DNA of 64,000 bases from Flavobacteriales bacterium. GTDB lineage: Bacteria > Bacteroidota > Bacteroidia > Flavobacteriales > Schleiferiaceae. A program made the position numbers and the translations under genes. Location: the NCBI GenBank assembly GCA_017795025.1, contig CP051243.1:1302001-1366000 (forward strand), given 5' to 3'. Positions 52,839 through 60,921 of the stretch are shown piece after piece; positions within the stretch are counted from its first letter, which is position 1, and each line of letters opens with the position of its first letter. The notes below the pieces were generated by a model that saw only the letters and a list, made by a program, of their open reading frames with translations, searched no databases and was not told the DNA's origin.

Positions 52839-53212
52839 TATTTCTGAGGCACTTTAGTGGCATTAAACTCTTCTAGTAGCAAATCACGGTTAAAGGGTTT
52901 TTGAATGTAACTTCGAATTAAACCCGATTGCAAAGCCGATTTTATTTCTTCATTGATCTCAAAACCAGTTAGGATGTAGAAAGGGGTGTCCGTTAAAAGT
53001 TTGCGGGCTTCTTTTAAAAATTCGATTCCATTTAAACCCGGCATTTTCATATCGCTAACCACAATATGGGGTTGGGAACCATTCTTTAAAATTTCCAAGG
53101 CCTTCGCCCCACTATCGGCTGTTTCTACCTCAAAAAACTTCTTAAAATTCAATTCAAAGAGTAGGAGGTTCATCTCCTCATCGTCTACATACAACAGTTT
53201 CGCGCGATCCAT
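52838..53212 (-). CDS. Single-domain response regulator
   Basis: A 124-residue CheY-like receiver with no output domain. Acidic pair in LLYVDDEEMNLLLFE, phospho-acceptor Asp in IVVSDMKMPGLNGIEFL (about residue 54), the Thr of TPFYILTGFE and the Lys of SYIQKPFNRDLL are all present. Its ATG overlaps the histidine kinase stop by one base. Partner is the adjacent kinase. Because there is no DNA-binding part, the output must be protein-protein, with the DUF3052-like protein the nearest candidate (inference). Confidence 0.92.
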   Translation of the reverse strand: MDRAKLLYVDDEEMNLLLFELNFKKFFEVETADSGAKALEILKNGSQPHIVVSDMKMPGLNGIEFLKEARKLLTDTPFYILTGFEINEEIKSALQSGLIRSYIQKPFNRDLLLEEFNATKVPQK

Positions 53213-54180
53213 TACTGTTTAAGTTCTATTAATACTTGAGTACCCTTGCCTAATTCCGATTTCAGCTCAATCTTCCCCCCTTGTTTTTCAATACTCATAT
53301 AGGCAATTGACAAGCCTAAACCTACTCCTTTTCCGGGAGAACGCGTGGTGAAAAAAGGGTCCATCACTTTCGAAAGGTATTCTTCTTTGATACCTTCCCC
53401 AGAATCATTTATAAAAATATGGCAGCCCTCCTTATCATGATGGGCTTTGATTTCAATTTGCCCTTCGCCTTCAATGGATTGAATAGCGTTGAGGAGGATA
53501 TTAAAAAATGCCTGATTTAATTCACCGCGATTACCCTTAATGCTAAACTGCTTGGCCTTTATTTCATTTTTAATCTCGATGCGGCTCCCAAACTCTGGCC
53601 TTAAAATAGTGAGGATGTTCTCCAACATATTATAGAGGTCAAACTCCTCCTGGCCCTCATCCTCGGAACTGCTTAATTGGTGTAAACTGCGAACGATACG
53701 CTTTACCCGACTTAAGCCTTCGCGGATACCGCGTAGGTAAATCTTATTCTCTGGATTTTCTTCTGCAATTCCTTGATCTTCCAATCCTACTAAGGCTGCC
53801 GAAATATAATTGAGGGGATTATTTACTTCATGCGCTAAACCTTTAGCTAAAAGTCCTACCGAAGCCAGCTTTTCACTTTGCATCAGTTTTACCTGAGCCC
53901 TTTTAAGGTTGGCTAAAGCCTCTTCTAATTGCTGGTTTTTATCCTGAATGATTGTACTCTTTTCTTGCAAGCCTTCATGTTGCTTAGAAAGATCACTTAA
54001 GGCCTGATTTAATTCCTGGGTTTTGTCCCTAATTTTCGATTCTAATTCTTCTTGATGCTTAGCTAACTCAGCTTCGGCCGCCCTTTGTCGCTCTAAATGC
54101 TGACGGGTATAGAGGTATAAAAGTACTGAGGTGATAAGCACATAAAACCAACCTTTATAGGTTTGGAGCTTATGTTCCAA
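53212..54180 (-). CDS. Membrane sensor histidine kinase, probable disrupted N-terminus
   Basis: From TTG 54180 the protein has 322 residues: one membrane segment (GWFYVLITSVLLYLYTRQ), a long coiled coil (33-105), a HisKA-type His box GLAHEVNNPLNYISAALVG (about 116) and a HATPase domain with INDSGEGIKEEYLSK and GKGVGLGLSIAYMSIEKQ. The same frame continues upstream without a stop to about 54288 and encodes a second membrane segment, RISLIYFIVGAVWILSTDW, but contains no ATG/GTG/TTG. A TTG at 54313 with a GGGAGG ribosome site is one base out of frame, so a frameshift is likely. Confidence 0.85.
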   Translation of the reverse strand: MEHKLQTYKGWFYVLITSVLLYLYTRQHLERQRAAEAELAKHQEELESKIRDKTQELNQALSDLSKQHEGLQEKSTIIQDKNQQLEEALANLKRAQVKLMQSEKLASVGLLAKGLAHEVNNPLNYISAALVGLEDQGIAEENPENKIYLRGIREGLSRVKRIVRSLHQLSSSEDEGQEEFDLYNMLENILTILRPEFGSRIEIKNEIKAKQFSIKGNRGELNQAFFNILLNAIQSIEGEGQIEIKAHHDKEGCHIFINDSGEGIKEEYLSKVMDPFFTTRSPGKGVGLGLSIAYMSIEKQGGKIELKSELGKGTQVLIELKQ

Positions 54181-54293
54181 GTTTTCGGGAATATCAAGCT
54201 GATTAAGAGACCAGTCTGTGCTAAGGATCCAAACCGCCCCAACAATGAAATAGATTAATGATATGCGAAGTTCAAATTTCAGAAAATAGCGTT

Positions 54294-54422
54294 TTAGTTA
54301 TCCCGTTTTTCAAAACTTTCCTCCCTTCGAATTTTCATTCTTCGGAAAATAAGAACAACAATAATGATAAGCAAAATTATCCAAACTCCCACATTAATAT
54401 AAAGCGCCCAAAGAGAATCCAT
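54294..54422 (-). CDS. Small membrane protein, 42 residues
   Basis: A short reading frame between ybjQ and the histidine kinase: MDSLWALYINVGVWIILLII followed by IVVLIFRRMKIRREESFEKR and a final DN. One membrane helix (about 10-26) and a strongly basic then acidic cytoplasmic tail. Its ATG overlaps the ybjQ stop as TAATG, the same one-base junction used by all other genes of this operon, which supports translation. No family recognised. It could modulate the kinase encoded next (inference). Confidence 0.65.
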   Translation of the reverse strand: MDSLWALYINVGVWIILLIIIVVLIFRRMKIRREESFEKRDN

Positions 54423-54736
54423 TACTTAAACTTTACTGCTGTTCCGTAAGCTAAAATCTCCGCAGCTCCTTGCATCACCATTGCGGTAGTAAGGCGTAAA
54501 TTGACCACCGCATCGGCTCCCATTTGCAAGGCATCTTGCTCCAGGCGTTGTAGGGCTTGTTCCCGTGCGTGTGCCTGAAGCTTGGTATATTCTTCAATTT
54601 CGCCACCTACAATATTCTTTAAACCGGCAAAAATATCCCGACCGATATTGCGGGCTCTTACGGTACTACCTCGTGCAATGCCTAAAATTTCACCGATTTC
54701 CTTCCCTGGTATTTGTTCTGTGGTGCTGATAATCAT
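54422..54736 (-). CDS. ybjQ: YbjQ/UPF0145 family protein
   Basis: A 104-residue cytoplasmic protein of the YbjQ (DUF74) family, small pentameric beta-alpha proteins of unknown function sometimes called heavy-metal-binding. Landmarks are ISTTEQIPGKEIGEILGIAR, VRARNIGRDIFAGLKNIVGG and QMGADAVVNLRLTTAMVMQG. Length is normal. It is the first gene of the five-gene operon and its stop overlaps the following small membrane protein's ATG. Confidence 0.9.
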   Translation of the reverse strand: MIISTTEQIPGKEIGEILGIARGSTVRARNIGRDIFAGLKNIVGGEIEEYTKLQAHAREQALQRLEQDALQMGADAVVNLRLTTAMVMQGAAEILAYGTAVKFK

Positions 54737-54885
54737 CCTTCCTCCATTTTTATGTTTCCAAGGTACTAAAAGATGCAGCGCCAGAAAAAGTAATCACGAA
54801 GCTTTTAAAAATTAAATCAGCGTCAAAAAGGCCTTAGGCACAATAATTTAGAATAAGCTGGCGCTATTTATAGAAACCCCACATC

Positions 54886-55554
54886 ATGGTACTTTTAAGA
54901 ATTGGCCTCTTGTTGTTATTGAGCTTTCATGTTAGCGGGCAATACAATAGTTTGGGCTTTGGTTTAGGCAGCTCTGCCTTTCGCGGCGAAACAACCGCCG
55001 CCGGTAAGATTATTGAAGAACCCGGTCTTAACCTCTATGGACTATACACCTATTGGCTACCTGATGATGAAAGGTGGCAAATTAGCACCAAGATTCAAGT
55101 AGATTGGATTAATGGCAAACGCCAAGGTTTAGCTTCTGATGGAGGCTTAAATTACAGTTCCCATTCTTTTTTAATCAGCACCCTCGTGGGCATGCGTTTC
55201 TATTTGGACAATGACATCCGCGATTATGTACCCGAAAAAAACCAAGGTGCCCTCTTTGCTGGTTTGTACCTGGGTCCTGCCCTATCCTATAACCAATACC
55301 GCATTCCTGAAACCATTAATCCTATCAATGAAGCTTATGAAAGTAATCCGGTTCTCAGCTTTAATGTTATGGCCGAAGTTGGTTACCGTTTGTTTTGGAA
55401 TGAATTCTGGGCTTATGAAGCCAGTATAGGTTTTCAGAATGGAGCTAACGATCGCTGGGATGGACTAAAAGGAAGTACTGGGGTTCCGGATTTTATCTTC
55501 TATATCAACCTAGGGTTGAGCTATTCCTTTTATGATTTTGATCCGATAGATTAG
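54886..55554 (+). CDS. Outer-membrane beta-barrel-like protein
   Basis: A 222-residue exported protein: signal peptide MVLLRIGLLLLLSFHVSGQ; then alternating amphipathic strands such as LGFGLGSSAFRGETTAAGKI, LVGMRFYLDNDIRDYVPEKN and FIFYINLGLSYSFYDFD, ending in an aromatic residue-rich strand, as expected for a small outer-membrane barrel. No specific family is certain. Divergent from ybjQ and 84 bases before a T9SS protein on the same strand. Role unknown. Confidence 0.7.
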   Translation: MVLLRIGLLLLLSFHVSGQYNSLGFGLGSSAFRGETTAAGKIIEEPGLNLYGLYTYWLPDDERWQISTKIQVDWINGKRQGLASDGGLNYSSHSFLISTLVGMRFYLDNDIRDYVPEKNQGALFAGLYLGPALSYNQYRIPETINPINEAYESNPVLSFNVMAEVGYRLFWNEFWAYEASIGFQNGANDRWDGLKGSTGVPDFIFYINLGLSYSFYDFDPID

Positions 55555-55638
55555 GACTTAATACAAGGTAATCCTCTGTTTTGGGACAACCCTTTTGGTT
55601 TTCGCGCATCCAAATAATAGAACCCTAAACCATCTGCT

Positions 55639-56313
55639 ATGCGAAAACTAAGCCTCATCCTCGCCCTCCTTTTTATATTGCCGCTACATGCTCAGCATGG
55701 AGATGCTATTCTCACTGGAATTGTCCGCAATAGGGACAACGGTGATACGGTTCGCGATTTTAGTATATCCTTACTCAACGTAGAAACCAAAGCCCGTTTT
55801 TACTATGAAAGCTCGAAACACAAAAGCGATAGCAATCGCATTATTGGCTTTTATGAATTCCGTGGCATCCCACCTGGTGTTTACGTTTTGTCCTGCATTG
55901 GCTGGGATATTTTTGGCCAGCAAATTATACGCAATGTGGTGCTAAAAGAAGGCTTCAACAATTGGTATCCTCGCGTAGCTGTGTTTCGTCTTCCAGCGCC
56001 TCGAGATCATTACAGTAAGTCCACGTACTATGAGGAAGACTTTTACGAATTCGAACTCTCCGAGATTGAACTGGAAGAAGGCCTCAACCTCTATCCTAAT
56101 CCGGTTCGATCTACGGCTCATTTAGCAGAAGCGGAATTTTACGACGAAGTGCAAATTTTAAGCCTCTCGGGCACCGTGCTCAAAACCATCCAGTTTAAAG
56201 AAGGGGCTGCACGAGAAATGGACCTGAGCGAATTACCTTTTGGGGTTTATCTCTGCAAACTGAATGCGAGTAAGTATTCGATGTCTAAAGTGATTAAGTT
56301 CCTCAAGATTTAA
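55639..56313 (+). CDS. Secreted carboxypeptidase-regulatory-like protein with T9SS tail
   Basis: A 224-residue secreted protein: signal peptide MRKLSLILALLFILPLHAQ; a carboxypeptidase regulatory-like beta-sandwich (about 23-115, AILTGIVRNRDNGDTVRDF and YEFRGIPPGVYVLSCIGWD); an acidic linker; and a short T9SS type A domain (LNLYPNPVRSTAHLAEAEF, LPFGVYLCKLNASKYSMSK). No enzyme motif. Probably an adhesin or surface factor; unknown. Overlaps the converging aroQ end by 4 bases. Confidence 0.82.
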   Translation: MRKLSLILALLFILPLHAQHGDAILTGIVRNRDNGDTVRDFSISLLNVETKARFYYESSKHKSDSNRIIGFYEFRGIPPGVYVLSCIGWDIFGQQIIRNVVLKEGFNNWYPRVAVFRLPAPRDHYSKSTYYEEDFYEFELSEIELEEGLNLYPNPVRSTAHLAEAEFYDEVQILSLSGTVLKTIQFKEGAAREMDLSELPFGVYLCKLNASKYSMSKVIKFLKI

Positions 56314-56726
56314 TCGACTAAGGCTTGAATGGCCAATTCATATCCCTTTAGCCCTAAGCCGGTGATTACCCCTTTGGCCGCAGGTGAGATATAGCTTTTA
56401 TGTCGAAAGCCTTCTCGTTGATACACATTGGAAATATGCACTTCGATAATCGGACAATCCACCCCCTTTGCCGCATCTGCTAAAGCTAAAGAAGTATGGG
56501 TAAAGGCGGCCGGGTTAAACACGATGCCCTTGCAATCCTTGGCCATTTGTTGTAATTCTTCCACTAAAGCGCCTTCATCATTTGATTGAAAATAGCGAAA
56601 CTCGTACTGGGGGAAGCGGTCCTTTAAGCTTTTTAGATAGGCCTCAAAGCCCTCCGCGCCGTAGATCTCCGGTTCGCGCTGACCGAGTAAATTGAGATTA
56701 GGACCATTGAGAATGCCTATTTTCAT
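56310..56726 (-). CDS. aroQ: 3-dehydroquinate dehydratase, type II
   Basis: A 138-residue dodecameric enzyme of the shikimate pathway. Signature at the N-terminus IGILNGPNLNLLGQREPEIY (catalytic Arg in the loop), the Tyr of the lid region, then GIVFNPAAFTHTSLALADAA, and IEVHISNVYQREGFRHKSYI with the active-site His. Length is typical. Its start region faces xerD, with the divergent promoters sharing about 30 bases. Confidence 0.96.
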   Translation of the reverse strand: MKIGILNGPNLNLLGQREPEIYGAEGFEAYLKSLKDRFPQYEFRYFQSNDEGALVEELQQMAKDCKGIVFNPAAFTHTSLALADAAKGVDCPIIEVHISNVYQREGFRHKSYISPAAKGVITGLGLKGYELAIQALVD

Positions 56727-56757
56727 TGACTTATCTTTAGGCCCGAAATTTAAAAAA

Positions 56758-57663
56758 ATGAAGTGGGATGCCGCGCTTAAGGATTTTAAGAATTACCTGC
56801 GTTTAGAGCGTGGCTTGGCAGAGAATTCGATCAAGGCCTATTTGCGCGATTTGGAAAAAGTAGCGCGTTATTTTAAGGAAGGCCCCGATTTAAACCCTTT
56901 GCAGCTAAAACTCTTTTTATTGGAAAAGTGCCTCCGCGATCTTCAGGAGCAAAACGGTTTAAGTACGCGCAGTCAGGCCCGACTTATCTCCAGTTTAAAG
57001 GCCTTTTACAAATACCTCATTTTAGAAGATTACCTCAAAGAAAACCCCGCCGAATTACTGGAGGGACCGAAGCTAGATAAAAAGCTCCCCGAGTATTTGG
57101 AGGAAGCAGAAATCTCGGCAATGATTGATAGCATCGACCGCTCTAAACCCGAGGGGATGCGTAATGTGGCCATTTTTGAAACGCTCTATGCCTGTGGATT
57201 ACGCGTTTCGGAACTCATTGGTTTACGCTTAAGTGATCTCTTTTTTAAGGAAGACCTGATTCGGGTGGTAGGTAAAGGAAATAAGGAACGCCTAGTCCCC
57301 ATTAATAGCTTAGCCCAAAAGATGATCAACATCTACCGCAAGGAGATTCGGTCGCATTTGGATATTAAGAAAGGGGCGGAAGATATCCTCTTCCTCAACC
57401 GTCGAGGCGCCCCCTTAAGTAGGGCCATGATTTTTCACTTAGTTAAAGATGCAGCCGCCAGTGCGGGTATTCGCAAGAGCATCTCACCCCATACCTTCCG
57501 ACATAGCTTCGCTACACACTTGGTAAAACATGGCGCCGACCTCCGTGCCGTGCAAGAAATGCTGGGGCATGAGAGCATAACCACCACCGAAATTTATACT
57601 CATTTAAGTCAGGAGCAATTGCGGGATACTATTTTGAAGTACCATCCGAGGGCGGGGAAATAG
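56758..57663 (+). CDS. xerD: Tyrosine recombinase XerD-like
   Basis: A 301-residue site-specific recombinase that resolves chromosome dimers at dif sites. SAM-like N-terminal domain (1-95, LRLERGLAENSIKAYLRDLE); catalytic domain with R in CGLRVSELIGLRLSD, K in VGKGNKERLVPI, HxxR in SPHTFRHSFATHLVKHGADL, and H and Tyr in MLGHESITTTEIYTHLSQEQ. The Xer-type length and the absence of phage or integron features support a housekeeping role. ATG 56758 is chosen; upstream in-frame sequence overlaps aroQ. Confidence 0.93.
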   Translation: MKWDAALKDFKNYLRLERGLAENSIKAYLRDLEKVARYFKEGPDLNPLQLKLFLLEKCLRDLQEQNGLSTRSQARLISSLKAFYKYLILEDYLKENPAELLEGPKLDKKLPEYLEEAEISAMIDSIDRSKPEGMRNVAIFETLYACGLRVSELIGLRLSDLFFKEDLIRVVGKGNKERLVPINSLAQKMINIYRKEIRSHLDIKKGAEDILFLNRRGAPLSRAMIFHLVKDAAASAGIRKSISPHTFRHSFATHLVKHGADLRAVQEMLGHESITTTEIYTHLSQEQLRDTILKYHPRAGK

Positions 57664-57965
57664 GGGATTGGTGGATTGGGGAATTGGTTGATTGGATGAT
57701 TGGTTGATTGGTGGATTGGTTGATTGGTGGATTGGTAGATTGGGGATTGGGTTTGCTTCAACGCGGAGTTCTCAGAGAAATCAGAGGAGCGCAGAGAGAT
57801 TGGGGGATTGGAAAAATGGTGGATTGGGGAAATGGGTTTGCTGCAACGTAGAGCTTTGCCCTTCGTTAAAACTTTGGCAGGCGATGCCTTGCTCGCCGAA
57901 CAAGATTTTGGAAGGCGATGCCTTGCTTGCCGTACAAGGTCATGTAGGGCGAGAGTTGAAGCAAT
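57661..57965. repeat. Composite repeat after xerD
   Basis: A GATTGGTG-type tract begins at the stop codon (57664-57745) and reappears at 57800-57835. Then TTCAACGCGGAGTTCTCAGA (AACGCAGAG module) and two units of the hairpin module (GGCAGGCGATGCCTTGCTCG and GGAAGGCGATGCCTTGCTTG, about 34 bases apart, 57878-57935). Nothing codes here. Confidence 0.85.
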
Positions 57966-57993
57966 CTAGATTATCCAAAATCCCCCCAATACC

Positions 57994-58001
57994 TACCTTT
58001 G
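57994..58001 (+). promoter_or_regulatory. -7 box (TACCTTTG) of the small HMA gene
   Basis: Perfect TAnnTTTG, 11 bases before the ATG at 58013. Confidence 0.5.
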
Positions 58002-58012
58002 CAAAAAAAGCA

Positions 58013-58219
58013 ATGAGCACCCTCTATAACACCTCTTTAAAATGCGAAGGCTGTGTAAATAGCGTACGCAATGGTTTGAATGAATTATTGGGCAAGGAAG
58101 CTTGGGAAGTCGATTTAGAAGCGCCCATCAAAACCCTAAAAGTCCCCGAAACCACGAAACTTGAAGATTTAAAACCCATTTTTGAAAGGGTAGGTCACCA
58201 TATCGAGAACCGGTCTTAA
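58013..58219 (+). CDS. Small heavy-metal-associated (HMA) domain protein
   Basis: A 68-residue ferredoxin-like metallochaperone fold: NTSLKCEGCVNSVRNGLNEL with the metal-binding CxxC (CEGC, residues 11-14) and a second half VDLEAPIKTLKVPETTKLED. Copper or zinc is likely. The chosen ATG follows a TACCTTTG box and gives the domain without the repeat-derived extension that the open frame allows. It converges on the copper ATPase with a 4-base overlap of coding ends, a compact pairing of chaperone and pump. Confidence 0.85.
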   Translation: MSTLYNTSLKCEGCVNSVRNGLNELLGKEAWEVDLEAPIKTLKVPETTKLEDLKPIFERVGHHIENRS

Positions 58220-60441
58220 AGCTTACGACTTTTTAAACGTAAACTGTTTAGGACCACAGACACCGAACTAAAGGCCATGGCGGCACCCGCAATCATGGGG
58301 TCCAACAAAAAGCCGGTGAAGGGATACAAGACCCCCGCAGCAATTGGAATTCCGATTAGGTTGTAGATGAATGCCCAAAAGAGGTTCTGACGAATCCCTT
58401 GTACCGTAAGCTTGGAAAGACGAATGGCCTTGGCAATAGACCGAAGATCGGAAGTCATCAAGGTCATTTTTGCCGCCTCTATCGCGATATCCGAGCCATG
58501 TCCCATCGCTATGCTTAAATCGGCCTGCGCCAGCGCCTCGGAATCATTAATGCCATCCCCAACCATGGCAACCTTTTCGCCCTTAGCTTGTAATTCGCGA
58601 ATCAAGGCACCTTTATCCTGTGGCATTACTTCGGCTGTATAATTGGCAATGTTTAGTTCTTGGGCCCAAAAAGCGGTGGTTTCTTCTTTGTCGCCACTCA
58701 AAATATGTAATTCCAATCCGAGGTCTTGCAATTCTTTTACCGCCTCCTTGCTGCCTGGTTTTAAAGGATCACCAATAATGATCTGTGCTAAAATTCGCTC
58801 CTTATTAAAAAAGTAAAGCACGGTAGCCCCTTCCCTGGCCTTCTCTTCGGCTTTCGCCTGATGTTTTGGGCTGGGTTCCAAGTTGAAATCGGCCAGCATC
58901 TTCTGATTACCACTGGCCACGAAGCCACCACTCGGCACGGTCATTTTAACCCCTCGACCATCCAGAATTTCAAAGTCTTCTAAGCTACTAGGCGCTACTT
59001 GAGCTTCCTTAAGGTGCCTTACTATCGCGGTAGCTAAAGGGTGTTGAGAATGCGACTCCAAGCTTAATAAGTAAGCCGCATAATCCTCCGTATCCTCTTC
59101 CCAAATTAATTCCAATACCCGAGCCTTAGATTGCGTAAGGGTTCCGGTTTTATCTAAAACCAAGTGACGCACCTTGGGCGCCAGTTCTAAACTCTCGGCA
59201 TCTCGAATTAAAATATTGTTTTCGGCTCCTTTGCCTACTCCTACCATTATGGCGGTTGGGGTCGCTAAACCGAGGGCACAAGGACAAGCAATTACCAGCA
59301 CCGCAATGGAAGTATAAAGTGCTTGAGCAAAGGCCTCGTTCCCACCAACGAACATCCAAATAGCAAAAGTGAGCAGGGCAATGCCTAGTACCACTGGCAC
59401 AAATACCCCGGCAATTTTATTCACCAAATCCTGAATAGGCGCTTTAGAGGCTTGGGCCTCCTCCACTAAACGAATGATTTGCGCCAAAACCGTTTCATCC
59501 GAAGGTTTTTCACAGGAAATAATTAGGGTTCCTTTCTGATTTAAGGTACCCGCAAAAACCGCATCACCCGGCTCCTTGCTTAAGGGTACAGACTCCCCGC
59601 TCAGCATACTCTCATTAATTTGAGAGCGACCTTCTTCGATAGTACCATCCACCGGAATACTTTCTCCCGGTCGAACCCTTAGCCGATCCCCTTTCTGAAT
59701 TTCCTCCAGCGGTATTTCTTCCTCTTCCTCTTCGGAGTTGATACGATGAACCTGCTTTACTTGAAGGTCCATCAGTTGCTCCAGGGCCTTGCCAGTTGCG
59801 CTTTTTGCTTTTTCCTCAAGGGTTTTACCCAGACTCACAAAGGTGATAATTACCGCTGCCGCTTCGTAATACACATGAGCCTCTAAACCACTCGCCGACC
59901 AAAATTCGGGAAAGAAGGTGTTGAATAAACTAAATCCGTAAGCGATACCCGTACTCACCGCTACCAAAGTGTCCATGGTGGCCATACCATGCTTGGCTTG
60001 TTTCCAGGCATTGGTAAAAAAGTGGGCTCCCCAGATAAAAAGCAAGGGTAAAACTAAAAGGGCCGAAATGTACCTTCCGTAAGGCACTTCGGGGAAAAAC
60101 ATGCCCATAACAAAAACGGGCAAAGCAAAAAGAGCCGACCAAAGGGTTTGCTGCTTTAACTTCTGGTAACGCTCCTGTTGATTAACCCGTGCTTGCTTGG
60201 CTTTATCTTTCGCATCAAGGTCGAGGTCGTAACCAATAGATTGCACCGCTTCCTTTAGCTGCTCCGGACTAAGCTGACTTTGATAAGACACTTTAACCTG
60301 ATGCTGGGCGAAATTCACTTCGGCCTCATTAACGCCTTCGGTGTGCTTTAAAATGGATTCAACACTACTGGCGCAGGCTGCACAGCTCATGCCTTTTACT
60401 AGGAAAGTATCTTGATGGTTGGAGGGATTCTTGCTACTCAT
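58216..60441 (-). CDS. copA: Copper-type P1B ATPase
   Basis: A 741-residue heavy-metal pump. N-terminal HMA domain with GMSCAACASSVESILKH (CAAC, about residues 20-23); membrane segments with the transport motif VIACPCALGLATPTAIMVG (CPC, about 387-389); phosphorylation motif LDKTGTLTQS; hinge MVGDGINDSEALAQAD; and C-terminal membrane helices with N and S residues of the P1B-1 copper type (YNLIGIPIAAG; MAFSSVSVVLNSLRL). Exports Cu(I), with the small HMA protein next door. No regulator is adjacent. Confidence 0.94.
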   Translation of the reverse strand: MSSKNPSNHQDTFLVKGMSCAACASSVESILKHTEGVNEAEVNFAQHQVKVSYQSQLSPEQLKEAVQSIGYDLDLDAKDKAKQARVNQQERYQKLKQQTLWSALFALPVFVMGMFFPEVPYGRYISALLVLPLLFIWGAHFFTNAWKQAKHGMATMDTLVAVSTGIAYGFSLFNTFFPEFWSASGLEAHVYYEAAAVIITFVSLGKTLEEKAKSATGKALEQLMDLQVKQVHRINSEEEEEEIPLEEIQKGDRLRVRPGESIPVDGTIEEGRSQINESMLSGESVPLSKEPGDAVFAGTLNQKGTLIISCEKPSDETVLAQIIRLVEEAQASKAPIQDLVNKIAGVFVPVVLGIALLTFAIWMFVGGNEAFAQALYTSIAVLVIACPCALGLATPTAIMVGVGKGAENNILIRDAESLELAPKVRHLVLDKTGTLTQSKARVLELIWEEDTEDYAAYLLSLESHSQHPLATAIVRHLKEAQVAPSSLEDFEILDGRGVKMTVPSGGFVASGNQKMLADFNLEPSPKHQAKAEEKAREGATVLYFFNKERILAQIIIGDPLKPGSKEAVKELQDLGLELHILSGDKEETTAFWAQELNIANYTAEVMPQDKGALIRELQAKGEKVAMVGDGINDSEALAQADLSIAMGHGSDIAIEAAKMTLMTSDLRSIAKAIRLSKLTVQGIRQNLFWAFIYNLIGIPIAAGVLYPFTGFLLDPMIAGAAMAFSSVSVVLNSLRLKSRKL

Positions 60442-60730
60442 AGACGGAACAAAGTTCGCAATTGCAAGGAGGATTACCGAAGTCTATTTATCATTGGATT
60501 TCATCTCGGATTAGGCTCATTAATAAGCAAGTATAAATCACGCTCTATTTTTTTGTCAAAATCTATTGTGCAGAATGAATCTCTGTTTAAATTTGCAGCC
60601 CCAATAACGGAAGAGGATTTTAATCCAACGTTCTTTTGTTTACTACGATTCCGAGAAAGCTTGTTCTTTTTCAGAATAAAGGAAGATTAAAACCTTGTGA
60701 GAAAGATGTGGATTTGATTCACCTCCCCTC
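60442..60730. other. Intergenic, no element recognised
   Basis: About 290 bases before the tRNA cluster. No promoter, terminator or gene that I can support; a plus-strand frame at 60412-60690 overlaps copA's start and is a shadow. Confidence 0.4.
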
Positions 60731-60804
60731 TCTAGGAATTAAGAATAACCTGCTGAGATGGGTCAGTGGCTTATCCGCCCCAGGCGGATGCTAAAACTGC
60801 CGTC
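60731..60804 (+). pseudogene. Truncated tRNA-Ser remnant with inserted palindrome
   Basis: A decayed copy of the tRNA-Ser 5' half, 80 bases upstream of the intact gene: TCTAGGAATTAAGAATAACC flank, then GCTGAGATGGGTCAGTGGCT and GCTAAAACTGCCGT match the functional gene, but where that gene has the D-loop/anticodon stem the copy has the perfect hairpin TCCGCCCCAGGCGGA. No variable or T arm follows. Confidence 0.7.
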
Positions 60805-60831
60805 CATCTTTTAGGAATTAAGGATAAACCC

Positions 60832-60921
60832 GGTGAGATGGGTGAGTGGCTTAAACCAGTAGTTTGCTAAACTGCCGTACGGGCAACCGTACCGCGGGTT
60901 CGAATCCCGCTCTCACCGCCA
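60832..60921 (+). tRNA. tRNA-Ser (anticodon GCT)
   Basis: Acceptor GGTGAGA/TCTCACC, anticodon stem GTAGT/ACTGC with loop TTGCTAA (anticodon GCT), long variable arm (CGTACGGGCAACCGTACC), T arm GCGGG-TTCGAAT-CCCGC, discriminator G and encoded CCA. Long variable arm confirms Ser. Confidence 0.95.

Noticed and set aside
56758-57663. Phage or integron integrase
   Set aside because: Full Xer-type architecture and length, next to aroQ, and no attachment repeats, phage genes or cassette array nearby.
60412-60690. Plus-strand frame over the copA start
   Set aside because: Antisense to the beginning of copA and without any domain.
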